A stretch of 64,000 nt of DNA, from assembly GCF_024713975.1 (NCBI RefSeq), contig NC_091102.1, positions 9,863,001 to 9,927,000 of the forward strand, written 5' to 3'. Source of the stretch: Paralichthys olivaceus. Taxonomy: Eukaryota; Chordata; Actinopteri; Pleuronectiformes; Paralichthyidae. The notes beneath the pieces were generated by a model that worked only from the letters and a program-made list of their open reading frames with translations, was not told the DNA's origin and ran no database searches. Each line of letters starts with the position of its first letter. The stretch's first letter is position 1. The translations under genes and the position numbers were made by a program. Positions 10,550 through 18,650 of this stretch are shown one piece after another.

Positions 10550-12421
10550 ATGAAGAAACGACTGGTACAAATCCTTGGCTTCTTGATTTCGTCTCTGGGA
10601 TGGGTGTTTGTGCTGTGCACTATGGCCATGGACTACTGGAGGATCACACAGTTGGGCGGACAAGGAGGCTCCTTCATCATCAGAGTGGCCTGGTACTGGT
10701 CCAACCTGTGGAAGGATTGTTTCACTGATTCCACCGCTGTCACCAACTGTAGAGACTTCCCAGTGCTCTGGACCGTCACCCGTAAGTGCTCAGAATAAGT
10801 GCTTCTGTGTCTGCCTCAGTTTTTGTAAATGAGCAGATAGAGAATGGCACAACCACTCATGGGTGTTCAAAGTGACACTAAGATAATACAGACAATGAGA
10901 CTGTGACTATAGAATAAACTATAGTCTTAGAAATGAAAAGTTAAATTAATAAGGAGTTATGTGACTGTAGGTTAACTTGGTTACCATCTCTCTTCATTTC
11001 AGTATTTGTGTGAGAAAAAAAAACATCTTCTTAATAATTTGACATTATTGACTTTTTTAATCTAACAAAATAAAATGTCATGATTGTAGAGAAATAGGTT
11101 GGGTTATTTTTTAAGCCTTTGACGAAATCACAATAGGCAACAATAGTTGAACACAATATTTGCATTATGGTAATTATACAATCACTTAATAACTCAAGTT
11201 ACGATCCCTTTGCCTGGTAATAAGGATTTTAGTTGACAACATGCTCTACACTGTTCAGAACTGGTATTAACATCTGTCCTAAGAAGTTGACAGCTCAAAG
11301 TTCTTCTGTTCAACCCTGGTGATAAAATGTGTCCTTAATGTGTCCCTCCTGTGATCGAATCTCTCTTTCCTGCTCTCTATGCTGATACGTATATGTAATT
11401 TCTGTGACTCTGTCCGTGTCTGTGTGGACTTCCAATATCCAGGTTGTTCAGACATCTGATAAGGACGGATAGATGGATGGATGGATGGATGGATGGATGG
11501 AGGGAGAGATTTTATTTCTGACAGTCTGACAGGAAGCGAACACTGGAAACTGAACCTTTTCTGTCGAATCATTTTTGTGTTTTGTCAAAACCAAACTCTT
11601 CCTGTATTCCTCAGCCTTCGTCCAGGGAGTTCGAGGATTGCTGATGTGCGGGTTAACGTTTGGATTCTTTGCTGTAGTGCTTTGCTTTCTTGGGATGGAG
11701 TGCACTTTCATCGGTGGAGCCGATAAATCCAAGGACAAAATGGTTTTCGCCGGTGCAGTATTCCATGTGGCTGGAAGTGAGTACAGATCATTGCATGCGT
11801 GTGTTTGTCTTCGTAAATGACAAAAGACATTTAACCCTCATTGTTTCTTGGTTTCATCGAAACCTCTGCACACAGGTGTGGCGGATGTTGCTGGCTACTG
11901 CTTGTACATCAACAGAGTCGCCAGAACAACCTTTGCTGCCAGTGTAGGACCAGGAGTCTTACGGTACTTTTTTACACTTCCACAATATATTCATAAAAGT
12001 GTTGACTCTGAACTTCAGAGGACTTTGTTTTGCACTCCAGGTATGACCTAGGACCTCCCATATTTCTTGGATTGGTGGGATGTTTCTTCATCCTGTTGGG
12101 TGCAATGTTTTATGCTGTGACAGTCTTCAGAGTAATCTGCCCCGAAAGGTATCGAAACCATTTATATTTATTTTGTTTTTCTGTACCTGCAAAGGTCATA
12201 GTGCCTCACTGCATTTTTCGATGTCTTACAGTAAAGTGCTTTATGCCAATCAAGGAGGCACATACATGGTCCCTCGCTCCAGAGGACAAACGTACACTGG
12301 ATACTACGGACCCTCATTGCAATATGGATCTTACCTCGGCTCGGGATCCAGCAGCTCCAAGATCTCAAAGCTCTCTCAGACAACACCGACGAAAATCTCA
12401 GAAAGAGATGCATTTGTTTAG
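10550..12421 (+). CDS. Claudin-10-like protein (second gene of the array)
   Basis: A four-pass claudin of 259 predicted residues. Exons: 10550-10781, 11615-11776, 11876-11963, 12041-12148 and 12232-12421, all GT/AG and phase-compatible, with the same layout as cldn10. The first loop carries the signature WYWSNLWKDC...NC. Residues 31-48 (ITQLGGQGGSFIIR region) are four longer than in cldn10b, and Asp36 of 10b has no clear equivalent, so pore properties may differ. Exon 2 keeps MECTFIGGADKSKDKM. The C-terminus ends RDAFV, still a PDZ-type tail. Fish carry several lineage-specific cldn10 paralogues (named 10c-10e in some species), and I cannot say which this is. Confidence 0.94.
11250..11460. 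repeat. MITE-like repeat fragment in intron 1
   Basis: Begins ACACTGTTCAGAACTGGT, then TTAACATCTGTCCT, close to the end of the element at 19718-20085. It also shares the AATGTGTCC...GATC phrase. Probably a partial copy of the same non-autonomous DNA transposon. Confidence 0.5.
11464..11500. repeat. GGAT tetranucleotide microsatellite
   Basis: About six GATG/GGAT units in the first intron of the second claudin gene. Confidence 0.85.
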
Positions 12422-12609
12422 CATCTCCAATCTTTTGTTTTTATATATTTGATCCAAGAGACAAGCAGAAAACAACAATTCTGACTGACAATGAGCATAT
12501 TGTAGAGGATTCTCCTTCACCCTTCTCTTTGAGCACCATATGTACAAGTTTGTGGTGTTATTCACTTGTTGATGTTTTGTTTTCATGAAGCTGGTCACAT
12601 TCTGTATGA

Positions 12610-12615
12610 AATAAA
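12610..12615 (+). terminator. Polyadenylation signal AATAAA of the second claudin gene
   Basis: The first canonical AATAAA after the stop codon, about 190 bp downstream. The 3' UTR would be about 200 bp. Confidence 0.65.
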
Positions 12616-12892
12616 TTGTGTTTACGCTGCAGTCATTAACTATATTGTCATTTAATCAACAACATGTACTACAACTGGGAACATTACTGGAATAGCTATG
12701 CATTAATATGTAATTAAAAATTTAAAATCTGTACCTGGCAATGTGCCTTTACAATTATTTCTGTCTCATGGGAGAACTTGTATTGTTACACCAGTGTGTC
12801 CTCAGTGTATTTCATTTCTGTCACTCTCATCACTCTGCATTGTGCATGAAATGAAAACAATACCAAATATCGACTTCATCCAAAAGGTACAC

Positions 12893-13015
12893 AAAACTGC
12901 TTCGGTGCTGGCAGACTCCTGGGTACCAACAACAAACACATCCTCAAAGTGACCTTCACAAAACACAGCAAAACATGTGATGATGTACACAAACCCTGTT
13001 TTACCTCCTCTGAGT

Positions 13016-13020
<5 letters not shown>
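12893..13020 (+). repeat. Duplicated non-coding module, copy A
   Basis: About 130 bp similar to 15612-15735. The core CTCCTGGGTACCAACAACAA differs by one base from the other copy, and CATGTGATGATGTACAC is also shared. Copy B lies about 100 bp before the third claudin gene. The module could be duplicated promoter DNA or simply the end of the duplicated block. Confidence 0.75.
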
Positions 13021-13046
<26 letters not shown>

Positions 13047-13050
13047 AGTG
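13019..13050. repeat. TG dinucleotide microsatellite
   Basis: A run of TG units with minor interruptions, continuing into TG-rich sequence to about 13080. Confidence 0.9.
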
Positions 13051-13380
13051 TGTGTGTCTGCGTCTGTGTCTGTGTTTGTGGTTACATACGTTCATTTAGT
13101 GTGTGTTTCCATATTCATCCAGAGAGGAGGCTGTTTCAGGCCAATACCTGAGACATGACACCTGGAGTATGTGACTGCAGGTGGAATTCCATCAATGCTT
13201 GCAGTACTTCTACCACTAATATTCTACTTTTTATTGATTTAATGTTGTTCTTCACTTTTTAAGTCTGGTATTGAAATGCAGTTTTTATTAGTAGTAATAT
13301 TATTTAAAAAATGATAATAAGGATAACAGTAATAGTTATTGTTTTTATTATTATTATTACTACTATGTCTGTGTCACTGT

Positions 13381-14165
13381 CTGTCTGAGTGTCTTTGGTT
13401 CTATATTTGTCCTGTTTGGAATGAAATGCACCAAAAATCGGAGGAAGTGAAAGAAACAATGGGCGGATCGCCTGCAGGTGTTTATCTCATTCTAAGTGGC
13501 GAGTAAGTGTGCTGGTGGAATTATTTATGTGACTGCATTTTATTTCTACTTTGACTTCTTCTCTGCTCACTGTCAGCATTCTACATTTACGGACATCAGA
13601 TCACATCAGAGTTTTTTGACCCAATGTCTTTTGAACAAAGGTAAGAAATATTGTGACAATACAGTATATCCAAAAAAAACTAAAAAAAGCAATTCAGTGA
13701 CAATGCTGCTTTGCTCTGTGTGAAAGGTATGAACTGGGAGCTGCTCTATATATTGGCTGGGGAGGCTCAGTCCTCTGCATCATTGGAGGCAGCATGCTCT
13801 GTTTCTCCATCAAAAATTCCTTCGCCAAAAGGTTTTTTTGAGCAAAACATGCTATATTAACATTATATAGAAGACACCTCTTGCAAATAACCAGCTGTGT
13901 TTGTCAATTTTGATGAGTCATATACTGTGGGTGTTTGATTTGTATAGAAACTGTGAGTCTGTGTTTTTTTCTCTTCACGGTCACAGTCAGGAAATCTCTA
14001 TCTACAAAGATGCAGCCTAACGTTTTCATATCTCCTCGTACCCAAGAGGGCAGGCAAGCACTGTAAACCTGCAAACCTGCAGGATTCAGCACTTTGACAA
14101 GAATGTGTACCGTATGTTTGAGGAATGTGGATGTAAAAGACTTTTAGTTGAAGCCACTGGTAGGT
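13381..14165 (+). pseudogene. Decayed duplicate of cldn10 exons 2-5
   Basis: Four blocks match cldn10 in order: exon 2 remnant 13381-13500, exon 3 13561-13640, exon 4 13727-13831 and exon 5 13987-14121. Exon 4 is nearly intact (YELGAALYIGWGGS, then SVLCIIGGSMLC). Exon 2 has an extra A (CACCAAAAATCGG versus CACCAAAATCGG in cldn10) that shifts frame and leads at once to TGA. The exon 3 acceptor AG is lost, and exon 5 has an internal deletion of about 40 bp. No first exon is present. Similarity continues past the old stop (TTGAAGCCACTGGT near 14149, compare 9338), showing genomic tandem duplication rather than retroposition. Confidence 0.9.
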
Positions 14166-15224
14166 CTGAAAAGATGTACTACATCTGTAAGACAAAGATT
14201 AATAAATGAAACTTAAAAAAAGGATGTGTCTTATAATTATACGACAAATGATTCCAGACCACTTGTATTTTATTTTAGTAGCGGTATATTGCAATAACTT
14301 TTTTATATGACATTTATTTTGTTGGTTGTATCTTTAACTGTTAATAAACTGTAATGACAATATTCAAAAGTGTGTCAGACATAGATTTCTTGTTTTAAAT
14401 TATTTGACTGTCAACTAACATTTTGTAATAAGTAACATTAAAGTTTAAACAAACTGCTGCATCTCTTCTTTGAGTCTATAAAAAATGTTTTGTAAATAAT
14501 GTGCAGCTTCAATTTCTTAGGCAGAGAATATGAATAAAATAAATGAATCAGGGTTGAAACAGATGATACAATACTTTCTCATTAGAATTACACCCGCATG
14601 TCTTCAGAGGGCAAAAGTTTACAGTTTATGGTTTTATAGCATTGAAAGAATGACAAACCATGGATGGGTGCATACAGTGACACAAGGATAACACAATAGG
14701 ATTTTTCCACAGGGTACAGAAACATATAACATTCAATCATTTCATTTTAAAGCCTTAAAAAGTCTTAAATACCTTAAAATATTAAACACACAGCTTAAAT
14801 ACATTTAGGTTCATTTAACAGTTTTTCTGATTACCTCCATTTTTTTCTTTTCTTTTTTAAGAGAAAAATGTTTTGGCCAAATGCATGGTTTGTAATGTCT
14901 CCATCTGTTTTTATTCTTTCTCAATTATAGTAAAAAAAAAAAAAGTAACAAAACTACAAACAAGACCCACTGAAATATTGTAGTTATAGCATGTGACATT
15001 GATTTACACTACTCAAAATCTTAAAAGTAAACACTTTTTGTAGACTGAGAGAACCAGACAAGCTTTAAGAGTTTTTATCGCAGACCTGTTCAAAATGACT
15101 GTTTTCATTATTCATGTGAAAACAACTAGATTGTATCTAGTCCTCAGTGTGATCACCTTTGAATAACCCATTCAAAAAGTATTTTGCATTTTCTCACATC
15201 ATAAAATCTTCCTGTTCCTCTCAG
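14166..15224. other. Spacer between the two claudin relics
   Basis: Mostly AT-rich. The segment 14643-14700 (GATGGGTGCATACAGTGACA, AAGGATAACACA) resembles intron 1 of the second claudin gene near 10842-10895 (CATGGGTGTTCAAAGTGACA, AAGATAATACA). This marks it as the intron of a duplicated copy whose first exon has been lost. The AATAAA at 14343-14348 may be a fossil signal. Confidence 0.5.
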
Positions 15225-15450
15225 CTTTAACCCGGAGGGGGGGGTTGCAAGGATAATGTGCGAGTCATAACAAAGGAGAACATGTTTATTGCTGGAGCAG
15301 TGTTTCATTCTGCCGGTGGTGAGTGTAGAACAGACATCCTACAGTGTCACTGGAAACGACCTTCAATATTTCTTGGAATAAACTCTCAGAAATTCCCTCC
15401 AACTGCTTCTACATCAACATGATTGCTATAGTAGCCTTTGCGGACAGGGT
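15225..15450 (+). pseudogene. Relic of exons 2-3 of a duplicate of the second claudin gene
   Basis: Block 15225-15319 follows CTCTCAG and matches both ends of exon 2 of the gene at 10550: GGGTTGCAAGGATAATGTGCG at the start and TTTATTGCTGGAGCAGTGTT at the end, with the middle deleted. Block 15388-15450 resembles exon 3 (CAACTGCTTCTACATCAACA versus GCTACTGCTTGTACATCAAC) and contains TAG. Exons 1, 4 and 5 are missing. Its position after the cldn10 relic repeats the order of the intact genes. Confidence 0.82.
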
Positions 15451-15611
15451 TTTTTAGATTTATCCATAGTAGGCTACTGTATATCATTTAGCTTGAAATG
15501 TAAAAACAGCTCCCTTTAATTCATAATAACACAAACAAATCTGGTGTATATGTATTGTGGGATGTTCAGATCTTTAACCATTCATATGTCACACACCTCA
15601 ATGGTGCACAA

Positions 15612-15735
15612 ACCTGAAGCCATGTTGGCTCCTGAGTACCAACAACAAACACATCATCAAAGTGACGTTCACAAAACACAAGGGGAAAAAAGTCCAAGGC
15701 AAAATATGTGATGATGTACACACACCTTGTTTGTA
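15612..15735 (+). repeat. Duplicated non-coding module, copy B
   Basis: Partner of the module at 12893-13020. It shares CTCCTGAGTACCAACAACAA, AAGTGACGTTCACAAAACAC and ATGTGATGATGTACACAC with only scattered differences and a short insertion. It lies just upstream of the third claudin gene, so a promoter role is possible but unproven. Confidence 0.75.
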
Positions 15736-15837
15736 CTGTGTGGGTGATGGTGATGCTCACGTGTCCCACAGTTTGGGCTCAGGAGCCGGTGCAGAGGCTG
15801 TGAATTGTCCCTTCTCCGGTTAAACTTCGATACAGAC

Positions 15838-17037
15838 ATGGGTTACAGGACCGTGGTGATGTACATGGAGATATGCTGCTTTGTCGTCTGTGTGTCCGGC
15901 TGGATCCTGGTGTGTTCAACGATGCCAACAGAAATCTGGACGTGGTCTGAGGTGGACAGCATCGTCCTGACCACTTCCAATTATTTCTCCAACCTGTGGA
16001 AGGATTGTATATCTGATTCCACTGGAGTATCTGACTGTAAGGGAATTCCATCCATGCTGGCACTCAACTGTGAGTAAAACCATGATTGATTTAAAGCAGC
16101 AGTTTTACAAGCTGTTTGTAGTGCATGCTCAACATTGTGTCTGTTGCTTCTGGACAGGGGACATTCACATGTGCCGAGCTCTCATCATCATCTCCATCAT
16201 TCTGGCTTTTTTTGGATCAATCCTGGTCTTAGTGGGGATGAAGTGCACTAAGATTGGGGGATCGGAGATTGCTAATGCAAGAGTGACCTTTGCTGGGGGG
16301 ATGAACTACTTTATCGGAGGTAAAGTTTTACCCCTGAGGGTTATTCTAAAAAAAACAGTCACTGTGCAATAAAATGTCTAATAAGGACATGTATTGTTCC
16401 AGGGATGTGTTCCATGGTCGCTTTCTCTTATTATGGAAACAAAATTACATCAGAATTTCAAGACCCAAATTACAGAGCTCAGAAGTAAGTACAATAGATT
16501 CTCACAACAACAAACTAATCTACATGCATCACAATATTTCATGAGGGGAAAAACTGTAACTTAATGATTTTTCTGTTTTTTCAATGCCAGGTTTGAAATA
16601 GGTGTTGGCGTCTTTGTCGGCTGGGGAGGCTCCACCTTACTTGTTGTTGGAGGCCTTATTTACAGTATCTTTGCCGGGAGGGAAGGATGTCGATCAAGGT
16701 AAAATAGTCCTGCAAGATCCAATCTTAGTTCCACCCACCCGTGAGACCTAGAGGAAAAACAAACAAACATAACCATTCATCTTTTGGATTTCTTCTCCAC
16801 AGCTCCAAACGCTACCCTCCCTACCAGTTTCCTGACGCCTACACGGTCGTCCCGACAAAAAGGGCCCCAACGTCTTTGGCCCGCAGCGAGATGAGGGAGA
16901 GCAGGAAATCCAGGAACACCAGTGAAAGCGGACTCACCAGTATCTCTGGGCTCAGCAGCGTCACCAAGACGACATCGAGTAATGCATCCGGGCTCAGCAG
17001 TATCACCAAGACGTCAGGAAGCAACGCATATGTGTAA
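15838..17037 (+). CDS. Claudin-10-like protein (third gene of the array)
   Basis: A four-pass claudin of 272 predicted residues. Exons: 15838-16069, 16158-16319, 16403-16484, 16591-16698 and 16803-17037, with introns of only 83-106 bp. The signature reads FSNLWKDC...DC in loop 1. Exon 2 gives MKCTKIGGSEIANARVTFAG, exon 3 ITSEFQDP, and exon 4 FEIGVGVFVGWGGS. The start is the ATG of MGYRTVV, because no in-frame ATG precedes it and the open frame upstream has no family similarity. The long cytoplasmic tail is basic and Ser/Thr-rich. It contains a 42-bp in-frame tandem duplication (16948-16989 and 16990-17031) and ends NAYV, a PDZ ligand. Paralogue identity within the fish cldn10 family is unresolved. 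Confidence 0.95.
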
Positions 17038-17584
17038 AAACAATGAGTGGATTCATTTCAAATGTAAATTAATATTAGTAAGTCCACACTTCAAGGCTTC
17101 AATGGCAGCCTTCAAATGTAGTCCTGTTCATAACAGACAATTTGATTTTTCATTGGAGAAAAAGCACAATAACAAGACATGAGGCTAAATAAACATTTGA
17201 ATCTTCACAAGGTGATTTTTCAACTGAACTATAAAATGTGCACTTTGTAGAAAATCTGTTTTCTCCCACGCGTAATGCTAATTTTCTCTGTAGGTAGAAT
17301 AATGGTTCAGTATGATGACATTTATAATATATAACATAGTTTCAGATTTATTCTGTTAAAAATCATTGTTTATGGTTATACATTTTTAGGAGTAGAAATA
17401 AACTGTTCAACACAGAATGCTGTCAGACATTCAGTTATTGTAAGATATTTTTATAAATGTGCAACAAAACAAAACTTTGATATTGATTCATAAAAGAAAG
17501 GTGTTTAACGTGAGCATGAGAATTTTCATGAGTTTTCGCATAAGTGGAAATGCTCCCTGATCTATCTATCTATCTATGCTCCAA

Positions 17585-17588
<4 letters not shown>
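17038..17588 (+). other. 3' UTR and flank of the third claudin gene
   Basis: No further exon is seen. Possible polyadenylation signals lie at 17188-17193 and 17397-17402. A short CTAT repeat lies at 17558-17575. Confidence 0.6.
17397..17402 (+). terminator. Candidate AATAAA signal of the third claudin gene
   Basis: Canonical hexamer 360 bp after the stop. An earlier one at 17188-17193 is an equally good candidate. Confidence 0.5.

Positions 17589-17634
<46 letters not shown>
17589..17634. repeat. CT microsatellite running into CA repeat
   Basis: About 17 CT units followed by about 6 CA units. Confidence 0.95.
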
Positions 17635-17637
<3 letters not shown>

Positions 17638-17895
17638 CATGTCTCTCTATAGTTGTGGTGACACTCATTAACATAATGCGTTCCCTAGCCTCTAACCCTA
17701 ACCTGAACCATCCAAACTAAAAGCCTAAACTTAAACCTAATTCTAACTCTAACACCAAGTGTGGATCCTCAAACAGCTCATTGAGTTTGAGGGACAAACT
17801 AAAATGTCCTCACAATGATGGGATTGAACCAAAATTGGTCCTCATAACAATAGATAGACATACACACACACACACACTCACACTAACACACATAG
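17635..17895. repeat. Microsatellite-associated repeat with CTAACCC-like motifs
   Basis: Resembles a common fish repeat that reads GTGGTGACACTCATTAACAT, then degenerate CCTAACCCTAACC units, then AAAATGTCCTCACAATGATG, and ends in a CA tract (17862-17880). The TTAGGG-like units are part of this repeat and do not indicate a telomere. Confidence 0.65.
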
Positions 17896-18408
17896 CCCCC
17901 CCCCCCACTGTCTCTCTCTCTCTCTTGCTTTCTCTTCCTCTCCCTCTATCACCATCTCTCCCTCCCTCTCTGTCTCCCCCCCTCTCCCTCTCTATCTCTC
18001 CCTTTCTCTCTGTCTCTCTTGCCCCCCCTCTCTGTCTGTCTCCCCCCCTCTCTCCCTCCCTCTCTGTCTCTCCCTCTCTCTCCCTCTATCTCTCTCTGTC
18101 TCTCTCTCTCTCCCTCTGCCCCCCCTCTCTGCCTCTCCCCCCTCTCTCTCCCTCCCTCTTTGTCTCTCCCTCTCTCTCTGTCTCTCTCGCCCCCTCCCTC
18201 TCTCTCCCTCCCTCCCCCCCCTCTCTCTCTCCCTCCCTCTCTGCCTCTCCCCCCTCTCTCTTTGTCTCCCCCCCCCTTCTCTCCCTCCCTCCCTCTCTCT
18301 CTCCCTCCCTCCCTCTCTCTCTCCCTCCCTCCCTCTCTGTCTCTCCCTCCCTCCCCCCCTCTCTCTCTCTCCCTCCCTCTCTCTCCCTCCCTCCCTCTCT
18401 CTCTTTTT
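17896..18408. repeat. Polypyrimidine CT/CCCT tract, about 510 bp
   Basis: Almost every base is C or T, in units such as CTCTCT, CCCTCC and TGTCTC, with rare G or A. Low complexity keeps several frames open on both strands, giving spurious Pro/Ser/Leu-rich or Arg/Glu/Gly-rich open frames that should not be annotated. It ends about 60 bp before the dnajc3 CCAAT box and could form triplex (H-DNA) or other non-B structures. Confidence 0.95.
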
Positions 18409-18444
18409 GCTGCCGTGGCTCCTCTCAGTTGAACCAGCGGTGGT

Positions 18445-18450
18445 GGGCGG
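18445..18450 (+). promoter_or_regulatory. dnajc3: GC box upstream of dnajc3
   Basis: GGGCGG, an Sp1-type site 25 bp before the ERSE, about 200 bp upstream of the dnajc3 ATG. Confidence 0.5.
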
Positions 18451-18469
18451 GGCTGTCCGGCGCATCCAG

Positions 18470-18488
18470 CCAATCAGGGTCCCCCACG
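18470..18488 (+). promoter_or_regulatory. dnajc3: ER stress response element (ERSE) of dnajc3
   Basis: The sequence is CCAAT, then exactly nine bases (CAGGGTCCC), then CCACG: a perfect match to the ERSE consensus. By established knowledge NF-Y binds CCAAT and ATF6 or XBP1 binds CCACG, driving genes of the unfolded protein response. Mammalian DNAJC3 is such a gene. The element is in forward orientation, about 165 bp upstream of the ATG. Confidence 0.88.
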
Positions 18489-18650
18489 ATCGGGTGGGTT
18501 GCTGTCCTGAGTGGGACAGAGACAGAGACCATGCTGACGGACTGTCCTGTGATGGGACTGTGGACACTCAGCGAGACCAACCACAGCTGAACCCACCTCG
18601 TGTCTGTGGGACATCAGGAGCACGAGGACTCGTCAGACACAAACTGAACC

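Larger units (their letters stand above)
12616..13380. other. Spacer between the second claudin gene and the first claudin relic
   Basis: Contains duplicated module copy A (12893-13020) and a TG microsatellite. No first exon for the relic at 13381 could be found. Confidence 0.55.

Noticed and set aside
13381-14121. A functional fourth claudin gene
   Set aside because: No first exon, a frameshift in exon 2, a lost exon 3 acceptor, and a deletion in exon 5.
15805-15837. Upstream extension of the third claudin (reading LSLLRLNFDTD before MGYRTVV)
   Set aside because: No ATG in that stretch, and the extension has no claudin similarity. The ATG at 15838 gives the expected N-terminal length.
17690-17760. 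CTAACCC-like units as interstitial telomere sequence
   Set aside because: The units are degenerate and sit inside a known type of microsatellite-associated fish repeat.
17781-18590. 269-codon open frame and overlapping long frames on both strands
   Set aside because: They read through the CT/CCCT low-complexity tract, giving repetitive Pro/Ser/Leu or Arg/Glu/Gly peptides. They are products of base composition, not genes.
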